A program made the position numbers and the translations under genes. 44,998 nt of DNA, taken from an uncultured Prevotellaceae bacterium (GTDB lineage Bacteria > Bacteroidota > Bacteroidia > Bacteroidales > Bacteroidaceae). The stretch lies in contig ONMN01000040.1 in assembly GCA_900318885.1 (NCBI GenBank), forward strand, positions 1 to 44,998, in the 5' to 3' direction. The notes beneath the pieces are model-generated. The model saw only the letters and a program-made list of their open reading frames with translations, searched no databases and was not told where the DNA came from. Each line of letters starts with the position of its first letter. Positions within the stretch are counted from its first letter, which is position 1. This document shows positions 15,073 to 22,650 of this stretch, piece after piece.

Positions 15073-17814
15073 CTAATTCTTTATAATCTTTAAGCTCTGC
15101 CGATGACCTTTGGCATCGGTGGTGCGCATGATGTAGGTTTCGTGCGACTGCATGGTGGTGACCTGACGACCATCGAGGGTGAAGAATTCGCGACGGACGA
15201 TAGGCAGTTCTCTCTTTGAGAGTGTGGCGTTGCGAGGGCTGTTAGCTATTGGCTGTTGGCTGATGGCCGTAGCGGCGTCAGTAGTGATGATAATGCCAAA
15301 GCGCTGGGTCCATTGGGTCTCGCCATCGTTGATGGTGACATCGATACCATAAATGCCAATAGCATCGGGCTGCAGGGCGCTGACCTCCAACTGTGAACCA
15401 TCCACACTTGCTGTATAGACGCCGTTAGGCAGCACGTTAACTGTATAGGTGGGTGTAACAGTGTTTTTGTTCTGACCGTAGAAACCTGCAAAGTAGGACT
15501 TGAGGTCGAGCATTGCCGAACCATTAGACTGTATCATGACGTATGGATGGGCCATGAAGTCGAGGTAGTCCTCCAGGAGTGTCCATCCGTCGTGGTCGGG
15601 ATCATCGTTATGGTTAGCGATATTGGGGTCGCTACCGATGGTCTTCTCCCACCAGTCTGGCATACCATCCTGATCGGTATCCCAGTCGGCAGTGCGATGC
15701 TCCTCGGGCCATTCCTCCCAACCGCCATTGGCAGCATCGGTGATGTCGGCCTCGTTGTCAATTTCACCCTTGATATTCGACTTCGAGCCCTTGTAGGTCC
15801 AAGTGCCGTCGAGCGTTTCGCGAACGTTACGCACGTGTTGTTCGTCGCGCATGGGCATGGTGGCACCGGCATAGCTAGTCACAATCTTCATGGCATCCTT
15901 GGCAGTATGGATTTCAGCATAGGATGGGAACAGTGGCTCATTGACCAGATATTCATAGTCGGTAGGAACATAGCCGGTTGCCGTATAAGTGTCGCCTCTT
16001 TTATCATAAGACAGTGTGTGATTCTTGTTCTCACGGATGTTGCCACTGACATATCCCGTATTGGTTCGGTTGTCAGCTACGTCGGTAGGTAGTTCAAATT
16101 GCATGATAAAGAGCTCTGTACGCTTGGTGTCCGCTCCCATCTTGTAATAGTTGTTCACGAAGTTCACGGCGTGGCAGTTGCCGTCGGTAGTGCGTCCGTT
16201 CCAATTGTAGCAGACGTTATTGAAGATATCCAGTCCACCGATGGGTCGGTTCTGACCATCCATGCCACCACCCATCGACCAGTTACGACCGTTGCAGTTC
16301 ACTAGCAGGTTGTGATGCCACGAACCGATGCGTCCGTCAATAGTAGCCGCAAAACCATGGTTCTTGCCATCCTCATAGTTTTTATGACCAGCAATACCGA
16401 GTGCCTCGCTGATGACGCTATACTGAAACGAGATGTTCTGCGCACCACGACCAGATACCGTCTCATCAGTTCCCCAAGCAGCCGTGCAGTGGTCAACGAT
16501 GGCATGGTCGGCACCCGACATACCCATAGCGTTACCCGTATTTTCGCCATAGACACCCAGTCCACGCTTGAAGCGGACATGGCGTGCAATGACATCGCTA
16601 CCAATGTTGATGTTCGACGACTTGATGCAAATACCCTTGCCTGGAGCGGTCTGTCCGGCAATGGTGGCGTAGGGTTGGGTGAAATACGATTCAAAGTCAA
16701 GTTCGATGATGCCGCTGACGTCAAACACGATATATCGCGGACCTTTCATCGTCACCAGTCCGTAGAGCAGCGAGCCCTCGACATCCTTGCTGCCGCTGAG
16801 GTTCGTCACGTGATACACCTGTCCACCACGGCCACCGATGGCATAACGGCCATAGCCTTCAGCCTTGGGGAAAGCCAGATGACAGGGCTTACACGTCCAT
16901 GCCTTGCCGCGATGGACGTTGCCGTCGCTGTCCACTTCATCGACGCGCCACCAGTATTGTTGCAGGGCATAGAGATCCGTCTTGACGTATTCCGTCGCCG
17001 TACCTTCATATTCGTACGTGTCAGACGTCGCCACCTGGGTGGAGTCGGTGCCGAATACCAACTTATGACTGACGGCACCTGGGGCTGCCAGCCACGAGAA
17101 GTGGATGGTGCCATCCTCCGTACCGGCATGGAAGTCATGGTTTTCGGGCTGTGGGTCGGTGGCTACCATCGCCACGGCATCAAACTCCAAGCCGTTGAGC
17201 ATCATACGCGTATTAGTATAGGCAACACCCGCCTCCAACTTAGTGGTATAGGTAATGACGACGGGCTGTCCTTCAGTGACATTGAACGTGATAAACGACG
17301 TGCCGGCCTCCAGCGTACTTTGGGCTGCAGAGGTGAATTTCTGACCAGTGGCCACCACTGTACCATCGACGCTGATATCTATGTCGGGCTGTACTTGATT
17401 CTTGTCAGAGTTGTTGTGGTAGGCCTTCAATGAGTGCTGACCAGGGGTGAGACCTGTAATAGTCAGTATGAGCGATGTAGAAGCATCAGTAATGGGTGTG
17501 AGGTTGCCGTCCACAAGATTCGTTGCCAGCACTTCGTCGGCAATGACACGCAGACCATTGGTCTCCACATCGGTCTTGTTCCAGTTGCTGCCCACTGCCG
17601 AGGCGGCACCACCAGCCGAGATGGTGATGGTGACACCATTGTCAAAAGTCTTCGTGTCGCTCGTGGCACGCGGAACGGCCCATGAGATGTAGTTCAGTTC
17701 CGTGTCCTTACCGGGAGTCGTTTTACCTGGCAGGTCGAAGTCAATGTTTTGTGCCATTGCCGTCGAGGCCAACAGCATACTGCTAAGAGCTAAAAGTAGA
17801 TTTGTTTTCATCAT
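15073..17814 (-). CDS. Secreted pectate-lyase-like protein (PL1-type beta-helix, multidomain)
   Basis: The start MMKTNLLLALSSMLLASTAMAQ gives a signal peptide. A longer reading from a TTG at 17856 is rejected because that codon lies inside the promoter box. After the signal come a carbohydrate-binding-like beta domain (about 22-220) and an Fn3-like domain (about 225-310, ending QQYWWRVDEVDSDGNV). Then follows a right-handed beta-helix lyase domain from about residue 315 (YAIGGRGGQVYHVTNL, PYATIAGQTAPGKGICI, VIARHVRFKRG, DHAIVDHCTAAWGTDET). A calcium-binding-like DTDQDGMPDWWE and a C-terminal FFTLDGRQVTT...KIIKN tail are near the end. Pectate lyases cleave polygalacturonan by beta-elimination. 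The tail resembles the sorting tails of Prevotella secreted proteins. The family assignment is good; the exact substrate is unknown. Confidence 0.85.
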   Translation of the reverse strand: MMKTNLLLALSSMLLASTAMAQNIDFDLPGKTTPGKDTELNYISWAVPRATSDTKTFDNGVTITISAGGAASAVGSNWNKTDVETNGLRVIADEVLATNLVDGNLTPITDASTSLILTITGLTPGQHSLKAYHNNSDKNQVQPDIDISVDGTVVATGQKFTSAAQSTLEAGTSFITFNVTEGQPVVITYTTKLEAGVAYTNTRMMLNGLEFDAVAMVATDPQPENHDFHAGTEDGTIHFSWLAAPGAVSHKLVFGTDSTQVATSDTYEYEGTATEYVKTDLYALQQYWWRVDEVDSDGNVHRGKAWTCKPCHLAFPKAEGYGRYAIGGRGGQVYHVTNLSGSKDVEGSLLYGLVTMKGPRYIVFDVSGIIELDFESYFTQPYATIAGQTAPGKGICIKSSNINIGSDVIARHVRFKRGLGVYGENTGNAMGMSGADHAIVDHCTAAWGTDETVSGRGAQNISFQYSVISEALGIAGHKNYEDGKNHGFAATIDGRIGSWHHNLLVNCNGRNWSMGGGMDGQNRPIGGLDIFNNVCYNWNGRTTDGNCHAVNFVNNYYKMGADTKRTELFIMQFELPTDVADNRTNTGYVSGNIRENKNHTLSYDKRGDTYTATGYVPTDYEYLVNEPLFPSYAEIHTAKDAMKIVTSYAGATMPMRDEQHVRNVRETLDGTWTYKGSKSNIKGEIDNEADITDAANGGWEEWPEEHRTADWDTDQDGMPDWWEKTIGSDPNIANHNDDPDHDGWTLLEDYLDFMAHPYVMIQSNGSAMLDLKSYFAGFYGQNKNTVTPTYTVNVLPNGVYTASVDGSQLEVSALQPDAIGIYGIDVTINDGETQWTQRFGIIITTDAATAISQQPIANSPRNATLSKRELPIVRREFFTLDGRQVTTMQSHETYIMRTTDAKGHRQSLKIIKN

Positions 17815-17853
17815 TATTCGTCGTTTTGTATTTGTTTTGGCTGCAATTTTTTG

Positions 17854-17861
17854 CAAAGATA
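17854..17861 (-). promoter_or_regulatory. Promoter box TATCTTTG (minus strand) for the pectate-lyase gene
   Basis: Reading the minus strand, TATCTTTGCA at 17861-17852 is an exact TAnnTTTG box about 40 nt upstream of the chosen ATG at 17814. It overlaps the upstream TTG and so excludes that start. Confidence 0.8.
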
Positions 17862-17968
17862 CGAAAAAACCACCTATTTGAGGTGGAAAATACGCTCAAA
17901 AGAGGGGAAAATTGCATCAAATGGTATTAAACGTGCTGATAAAAGCTGTCAAAATCAAAAATATTTCA

Positions 17969-17976
17969 TATCTTTG
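17969..17976 (+). promoter_or_regulatory. Promoter box TATCTTTG for the CE7 esterase gene
   Basis: TATCTTTGCACC is an exact match, 51 bp upstream of the ATG at 18028. The two back-to-back promoters at 17854 and 17969 leave about 107 bp between them (17862-17968), where a shared regulator could bind. I see no clear inverted repeat there. Confidence 0.8.
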
Positions 17977-18027
17977 CACCAAACTATTAAGAGATAAGAC
18001 AAACGAAAACGAAAACAAATCGGAAAA

Positions 18028-19338
18028 ATGAAACAACATTGGATTTTAGCTTTTTGCAGTTGGCTGTTGGCCATGGGCTTACATGCAGAAATTGCGAGGT
18101 CAGAAAACTACCCCTATCGTTCAGACTATTTGTGGCTGACAGTGCCCAACCATGCCGACTGGCTCTACAAGACGGGCGAGCGGGCAAAGGTGGAGGTGAC
18201 GCTATGCCGCTATGGCGTGCCACAGGACGTAGAGGTAAAGTACGAGATAGGGCCCGACATGATGCCTGCGACAGAGCAGGGACGGGTGATGCTGAAAGGA
18301 GGAAGAGCCACCATCGACATGGGTACGATGCGCAAGCCCGGATTCCTTGACTTACGACTGACGGCCACGGTAGAGGGTAAGCGGTATGACCACCACGTAA
18401 AGGTGGGATTCCAGCCGGAACAGCTGAAGCCATACACGAAGAATCCTGCCGACTTCGACAGCTTCTGGAAGCGTAACCTGGACGAAGCCCGCAAGACGCC
18501 CATACACGTGGAAAGCAAGCGGGTGGAGGCGTACTGCACCGACGGCACGGACATGTATCTGCTGAAGATAAAGACCGACAGCCACCATTACGTCTACGGA
18601 TACCTGTCGAAGCCAAAAGCCACAGGTAAACACCCCGTGGTATTATGTCCACCGGGTGCTGGCATCAAGACCATCAAGGAACCCATGCGCAACCTGTACT
18701 ACGCGCAGAACGGGTTTATTCGTCTGGAAATGGAGATCCACGGACTAAACCCCGAAATGACTGCCGAGCAGTTCAAGGAGATTACCACCGCCTTCGACTA
18801 TGAAAACGGCTACCTGACGAACGGACTGGACGATAAGGATAACTACTATATGAAACACGTGTATGTGGCCTGTGTGCGTGCACTGGACTACCTGTGTTCG
18901 CTACCCGAATGGGACGGACGAAACGTCTTTGTGCAGGGAGGCAGTCAAGGTGGTGCGCTGTCGCTGATAACAGCAGGGCTAGATCCGAGGGTGACGGCTT
19001 GCGTTGCCAACCATCCCGCACTGGCCGACATGGCAGGCTATCTGGACAACCGTGCTGGCGGCTATCCGCACTTCAACCGCCTGAAAGGCATGCTGACGCC
19101 CCAGAAGGTAGAGACGATGGCATATTACGACGTGGTGAACTTCGCCCGTCGCATCACGTGTCCCGTATACCTGACGTGGGGCTATAACGACAACGTCTGC
19201 CCACCCACCACGAGCTTCATCGTATGGAACGTGATAACAGCACCGAAAGAGTCGCTCGTCACACCAGTGAATGAACACTGGACGAGCAGCGACACGAACT
19301 ACGGTCAAATGGAGTGGCTGAAAAAGCACACAAAGTGA
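18028..19338 (+). CDS. Secreted acetyl esterase, CE7/AXE1 family
   Basis: 436 residues with a signal peptide (MKQHWILAFCSWLLAMGLHA). An N-terminal beta domain (about 25-135) precedes the alpha/beta hydrolase AXE1 domain. Catalytic residues can be placed: nucleophile Ser306 in GGSQGG, Asp388 in YNDNVCPPTT, and His417 in VNEHWTSSD. PVVLCPPGAG carries the oxyanion region. The family removes acetyl groups from xylan fragments and related sugars. The divergent pectate-lyase neighbour suggests acetylated pectic or hemicellulosic oligosaccharides as substrate, which is inference. It ends in a strong terminator. Confidence 0.9.
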   Translation: MKQHWILAFCSWLLAMGLHAEIARSENYPYRSDYLWLTVPNHADWLYKTGERAKVEVTLCRYGVPQDVEVKYEIGPDMMPATEQGRVMLKGGRATIDMGTMRKPGFLDLRLTATVEGKRYDHHVKVGFQPEQLKPYTKNPADFDSFWKRNLDEARKTPIHVESKRVEAYCTDGTDMYLLKIKTDSHHYVYGYLSKPKATGKHPVVLCPPGAGIKTIKEPMRNLYYAQNGFIRLEMEIHGLNPEMTAEQFKEITTAFDYENGYLTNGLDDKDNYYMKHVYVACVRALDYLCSLPEWDGRNVFVQGGSQGGALSLITAGLDPRVTACVANHPALADMAGYLDNRAGGYPHFNRLKGMLTPQKVETMAYYDVVNFARRITCPVYLTWGYNDNVCPPTTSFIVWNVITAPKESLVTPVNEHWTSSDTNYGQMEWLKKHTK

Positions 19339-19342
19339 ATAA

Positions 19343-19375
19343 CAAAAACGGGCTCCCGAAAGGAAGCCCGTTTTG
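19343..19375 (+). terminator. Rho-independent terminator after the CE7 gene
   Basis: CAAAAACGGGCT (from 19343) pairs with AGCCCGTTTTG (19365-19375) around a C/G-rich interior loop, with flanking A and T tracts. It may also serve the ferredoxin remnant on the other strand. Confidence 0.8.
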
Positions 19376-19404
19376 TTTAAACCACATAAAATCAGTTTGT
19401 TTCC

Positions 19405-19514
19405 TTAGGGAAGGCTGATAGCCTCTGACGGACAAACGTCAGCGCATGTGCCGCACTCTGTGCAAACATCGGGGTTGATTGAATACTTGTCGCCCTCAGA
19501 ATTACGTATGCCAT
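19405..19514 (-). pseudogene. 2[4Fe-4S] ferredoxin gene lacking the first cluster motif (frameshifted)
   Basis: The minus strand begins MAYVI at 19514, then changes frame and continues SEGDKYSINPDVCTECGTCADVCPSEAISLP to a stop at 19407-19405. The span is 110 bp, not a multiple of three. Bacteroidales ferredoxins of this type have about 55 residues with two CxxCxxCxxxC motifs; only the second is present. About 58 bp covering the first motif is missing. A full promoter box (19565-19572) remains in the right place. Either a recent natural deletion or a sequence error would give this picture. Confidence 0.85.
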
Positions 19515-19564
19515 AATGTTATAAAATTAAATTGTTTAACTTAAAATACTTACTAAAAGTGATG

Positions 19565-19572
19565 CAAAGGTA
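19565..19572 (-). promoter_or_regulatory. Promoter box TACCTTTG (minus strand) of the ferredoxin gene
   Basis: CAAAGGTA on the plus strand reads TACCTTTG on the minus strand, about 50 nt upstream of the ferredoxin ATG. The sequence between it and 19683 is AT-rich and holds no gene. Confidence 0.7.
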
Positions 19573-19683
19573 AGAAAAAATTCGAATCATACCTAATTTA
19601 TGGTAGGAAAAATGCTGTTTTCTGCTTAATTTATACGTTATCGAAATAATAAAATGGAGATAAATGACGTTATAATAGAGTAT

Positions 19684-20433
19684 ATGAAACGAAGATTATC
19701 GATATTGACTATCATGATAGTCTGCTCGCTGGCGGCAGTCGGACAGATTGACCGTCGCGTGCAGAACAAGCCGTATGTTGACCTGCGGCCACTGCATTTT
19801 GGTATTCTGGTAGGTCTGAATATGCAGGACATAGAGTTTGAGAATGTCGGTCCCCAGACGATTACCTACGAGGACGGATCAGTGCATAACGAACTCGTAG
19901 TATGTGATGCCGACAAATGGAATCCGGGATTCAGCGTAGGTGTGTTGGCGGAATGGCGACTGAGCGACCATTTCTCGCTGAGGTTTACGCCCCAGATGCA
20001 CTTCGGCGCAAAACACCTGACATTCCTCAACATGAAGCAATTGGACGCTGAGGGTCGGCCGTTCTCGCAGACGCAGGATTTGAAGAACACCTACGTGTCG
20101 CTGCCCATTGACCTGAAGTTTGCCGCACCACGCTGGAACAACCACCGTCCGTACATCATGGCGGGCATCAACCCCGTGATGAACCTGACGGGCGGCGACT
20201 CAGACATGGTACGTCTGAAACGCTACGACACGATGGTGGAAATAGGTCTGGGCTGCGACTTCTATCTGCCGTTCTTCAAACTGATTCCGGAATTGAAGTT
20301 CTGTTTCGGACTGACCAATGTGCTGGACACGAATCACAAAAACGAGCTGCGCGATGATAACCTCAAGGCCTATGCAGGCAGTGTCAGCAAAGCGCAGTCG
20401 AAGATGATTGTCCTGACGTTCTATTTCGAATAA
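19684..20433 (+). CDS. PorT-like outer-membrane beta-barrel protein
   Basis: About 249 residues from ATG 19684 (MKRRLSILTIMIVCSLAAVGQ, a signal peptide); ten upstream residues in frame look spurious. The mature start, QIDRRVQNKPYVDLRPLHFGILVGLNMQD, and later DADKWNPGFSVGVLAEWRL and FTPQMHFGAKHLTF, match the PorT family. PorT is an eight-stranded barrel tied to type IX secretion assembly in Porphyromonas. If T9SS is active here, the C-terminal tails on the PL1-like and GH53 enzymes would be its possible cargo signals; that is inference. Its 3' end overlaps the oppositely oriented next gene by 13 bp. Confidence 0.8.
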   Translation: MKRRLSILTIMIVCSLAAVGQIDRRVQNKPYVDLRPLHFGILVGLNMQDIEFENVGPQTITYEDGSVHNELVVCDADKWNPGFSVGVLAEWRLSDHFSLRFTPQMHFGAKHLTFLNMKQLDAEGRPFSQTQDLKNTYVSLPIDLKFAAPRWNNHRPYIMAGINPVMNLTGGDSDMVRLKRYDTMVEIGLGCDFYLPFFKLIPELKFCFGLTNVLDTNHKNELRDDNLKAYAGSVSKAQSKMIVLTFYFE

Positions 20434-21275
20434 AAATCGATGACCATTTTTCCCACGAAGATGGCAGCTTTGCCGTTTTGGTCGACAGGAACCTGACGAC
20501 CATCGAGATTCGGTTCGTATTGCAATTCAGTCATATAGGTATGGGTGTGTCCACCCAGCACGAGGTCGATATTGCGCGAACCATGAATCATATATTGGTC
20601 GTCCTCACCGCGATTGTTGTTCCAGCCTAAGTGGGAGATGCAGATAACCATGTCGCACTTCTTTTCATCTTTCAGCATGGTGGCCGTCTCGAGGGCAACT
20701 TGGGCGGGGTCGAGATATTTTACTCCTACACAGAGCTTGTCGGCAACCAGTCCGCGCATCTTCGGACAAACGGCAAAGACACCGATTTTCAGTCCGTTGC
20801 GCTTGATGATGATCCAGGGTTTCGTCACACCCTCCATCGGTGTACCCGTGAAGTCGTAGTTCGTGCAAAGGATGGGGAAGTTGGCCTTACGGAACATCTG
20901 AGCCATGTTCTCCAGTCCGAAGTCGAATTCGTGATTGCCGATGGTCGAGGCGTCGATGCCCATCAGGTTCATCAGTCCTATCTCCACATCACCTTTGAAC
21001 ATGGTGAAATAGGCCGAGCCCTGGAAGAAGTCGCCCGAGTCGAAATACAACAGGTCGGGATGTTTGGCGCGTTCCTCTTTTAACATGGCAAGACGTCGGA
21101 GGAAGCCTCCACGTCCTGCCTTCATCGTATCGGGCAGCTGACTGCTAAGGGGATATATCTGCGAATGGGTGTCGTTGGTGTGCAGAATGACCAACTGCTT
21201 ATGTTTCTTGGCTTGGCCGCTGAGTGCCAGCAGCAACATTATTATTATAATAGGTGTACGTTTCATAATGCTCAT
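20421..21275 (-). CDS. Metallophosphatase half of a 5'-nucleotidase (UshA N-domain type)
   Basis: 284 residues with an N-terminal signal or anchor (MKRTPIIIIMLLLALSGQA). The calcineurin-like motifs are ordered LHTNDTHSQIYPL, YFDSGDFFQGS, IGNHEFDFG, ISHLGWNN and GGHTHTY, supplying the two-metal site. The protein ends where the C-terminal domain would begin in a normal UshA-like enzyme (about 550 residues). That domain is encoded by the separate gene just upstream (21288-22055), 12 bp away. The pair presumably hydrolyses nucleotides or UDP-sugars in the periplasm. The split arrangement is, as I recall, usual in Prevotella-like genomes. Its stop overlaps the convergent PorT-like gene by 13 bp. 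Confidence 0.9.
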   Translation of the reverse strand: MSIMKRTPIIIIMLLLALSGQAKKHKQLVILHTNDTHSQIYPLSSQLPDTMKAGRGGFLRRLAMLKEERAKHPDLLYFDSGDFFQGSAYFTMFKGDVEIGLMNLMGIDASTIGNHEFDFGLENMAQMFRKANFPILCTNYDFTGTPMEGVTKPWIIIKRNGLKIGVFAVCPKMRGLVADKLCVGVKYLDPAQVALETATMLKDEKKCDMVICISHLGWNNNRGEDDQYMIHGSRNIDLVLGGHTHTYMTELQYEPNLDGRQVPVDQNGKAAIFVGKMVIDFYSK

Positions 21276-21287
21276 CGTTTTACTCTT

Positions 21288-22055
21288 TTACTTTTTTACC
21301 GTTATTCGTCCCTCAATTTCTGCGTCCACGTCCCTACCCTGTTTGGCCATCTCGCGGAAATAGTTCATAATGATGAAACGCGTATTGTTCGACGTTTCCT
21401 TCGGAGCATGGAAGTCTCGGGCTTTCTTGAAAGCCTCCAACTTATCGGTACCCCCAAGGAGATAGTCGATACTTGCAACGCGATAGTCGCGCTGGGGATC
21501 GACAGGTTCGCCGTTAATCGTCAGGGACTCCATTTGATAGTCTTTCGTAATAACCATGCGCACGGAACTGCTGACACCCTCGCCACCCACAGAGGCTATC
21601 TGACGGAACAGATCCAGCACGTCGCTGCCACTTAACGTCGCGAAGGCAATCTTGTTTTCAAACGGCGCGATATCGAGTATGTCGCCATAGGTCACTTCGC
21701 CCTTGGGCAGAGTAGCACGAACACCACCCATATTGTAAATGGCAAAGTCGGGCTGTTCGTTGTAATCCTTTGCCGCCCAAACCAAAATGTCGGAAAGCAG
21801 ATTCGACAGCGTTCCCTCAGGCCGCTGGGCCGTCATATACTTGGCAGAACGGCCAACGACGGGTCCCATGACACTATCGACCACATGTTTATAGGGTTTC
21901 ATAAACTCAGCAGCCTGTACATCAGGCTGTGCATCGTAACGGCTGTCAATGAGGATACGCGTACGTTGAATACCCGCGACCTCGTAGTGTGACCGACAGC
22001 CCGCGACCAGCATCATCGTGGCCAAAACGGGTAATAAAAGTGTCTTATTTTTCAT
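21288..22055 (-). CDS. 5'-nucleotidase C-terminal-domain lipoprotein
   Basis: 255 residues. MKNKTLLLPVLATMMLVAGC is a lipoprotein signal (lipobox LVAGC). The rest is the 5'-nucleotidase C-terminal domain: QRPEGTLSNLLSDILVWAAKDY, DFAIYNMGGVRATLPKGEVTYGDILDIAPFENKIA, and YRVASIDYLLGGTDKL. In UshA-type enzymes this domain binds the nucleotide. It is the first gene of a two-gene unit with the metallophosphatase at 20421. Its promoter box lies at 22076-22083 on the minus strand. Confidence 0.9.
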   Translation of the reverse strand: MKNKTLLLPVLATMMLVAGCRSHYEVAGIQRTRILIDSRYDAQPDVQAAEFMKPYKHVVDSVMGPVVGRSAKYMTAQRPEGTLSNLLSDILVWAAKDYNEQPDFAIYNMGGVRATLPKGEVTYGDILDIAPFENKIAFATLSGSDVLDLFRQIASVGGEGVSSSVRMVITKDYQMESLTINGEPVDPQRDYRVASIDYLLGGTDKLEAFKKARDFHAPKETSNNTRFIIMNYFREMAKQGRDVDAEIEGRITVKK

Positions 22056-22075
22056 ATTTTCAGGTTTTTATGGTG

Positions 22076-22083
22076 CAAAAATA
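22076..22083 (-). promoter_or_regulatory. Promoter box TATTTTTG (minus strand)
   Basis: CAAAAATA on the plus strand reads TATTTTTG on the minus strand, about 20 nt upstream of the lipoprotein ATG at 22055. It drives the two-gene 5'-nucleotidase unit. Confidence 0.65.
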
Positions 22084-22120
22084 CAAAAAAATAATAAAAA
22101 AACACCATGCAGAAGCAAAT

Positions 22121-22150
22121 TTTTCACTTTTCCCTTTTCCCTTTTCACTT
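22121..22150 (+). repeat. Heptamer array TTTTCAC/TTTTCCC next to the rplS promoter
   Basis: Units TTTTCAC, TTTTCCC, TTTTCCC and TTTTCAC, then TT, with exact period 7. The array ends 7 bp before the rplS TACCTTTG box, so a change in copy number would move sequence immediately upstream of that promoter (the -33 region). Confidence 0.75.
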
Positions 22151-22157
22151 TTTTTTG

Positions 22158-22165
22158 TACCTTTG
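22158..22165 (+). promoter_or_regulatory. Promoter box TACCTTTG for rplS
   Basis: An exact TAnnTTTG match following a T-rich tract, leaving a leader of roughly 90 nt before the ATG at 22261. The leader could hold autoregulatory structure as for many ribosomal protein genes, but I see no convincing fold. Confidence 0.75.
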
Positions 22166-22260
22166 CAGCCGCTTTCCGCGTAATCGCTGGCAGGAAGTCT
22201 CGAGAGGCCTGTTATGTTGCGCATGGAACGATACAACAATTTTAAACGTTTAAAAAGAAA

Positions 22261-22517
22261 ATGGATTTAATTAAAGTTGCTGAAGAAGCATTTGCAACCG
22301 GCAAGCAGTTCCCAGAGTTCAAGGCTGGTGACACTATCACTGTCGCTTACAAAATTATCGAGGGTTCTAAGGAGCGTATCCAGCTCTATCGTGGCGTAGT
22401 CATCAGAACAAGGTTGGTAAGGTTCGTCGCTCTAAGCTTTACTATCTGCGTAAGCTTACTGGTAAGGCTGCTCGTATTAAGGAGAAGCGCAGCGGTGCCC
22501 GTGCTACTGCTGAGTAA
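22261..22517 (+). pseudogene. rplS: Ribosomal protein L19 gene with internal deletion and frameshift
   Basis: The first frame encodes [48 protein letters not shown], which is a normal L19 N-terminus. At about 22406-22412 the family pattern jumps to another frame, [30 protein letters not shown]..., and ends at TAA 22515-22517. The central block (SGHGDKKRFTVRKMSGTVGVERIFP...) normally between these parts, about 39 residues, is missing. As it stands the first frame runs on to 22641 with unrelated residues. L19 is generally essential and single-copy, so a sequence or assembly error is the likeliest reason. The promoter and terminator around it are normal. Confidence 0.9.
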
Positions 22518-22541
22518 TCTCAGACGAGACCTGCACGACAT

Positions 22542-22577
22542 AAAAAGAGATACTTCACGATTGAGGTATCTCTTTTT
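22542..22577 (+). terminator. Rho-independent terminator after rplS
   Basis: AAAAAGAGATAC (22542-22553) and GTATCTCTTTTT (22566-22577) form a perfect 12-bp stem followed by T-rich sequence. Confidence 0.85.
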
Positions 22578-22613
22578 TCTTTTCTTATTCTGCAATATTC
22601 CAAATTTATTTTG

Positions 22614-22621
22614 TACCTTTG
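22614..22621 (+). promoter_or_regulatory. Promoter box TACCTTTG for the formyltransferase gene
   Basis: TTGTACCTTTGCAGG is an exact match, 29 bp upstream of the ATG at 22651. Confidence 0.8.
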
Positions 22622-22650
22622 CAGGCAGAAACAAAAAATAGCATAACAAT

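Noticed and set aside
16312-17433. Long open frame opposite the pectate-lyase gene (373 codons)
   Set aside because: It is antisense to a well-supported gene, has no recognisable domains or promoter, and is explained by the codon pattern of the real gene.
17815-17856. Upstream TTG start for the pectate-lyase gene
   Set aside because: The codon lies within the TATCTTTG promoter box, and the ATG at 17814 begins a standard signal peptide.
20421-22055. Broken UshA gene split by a frameshift
   Set aside because: The downstream half has its own signal sequence and the upstream half its own lipoprotein signal, in the reverse order to the fused enzyme; they are two intact genes.
22411-22641. C-terminal extension of L19 in the first frame
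   Set aside because: The residues have no family similarity, run through the terminator hairpin and the next promoter, and the true L19 C-terminus is in another frame.
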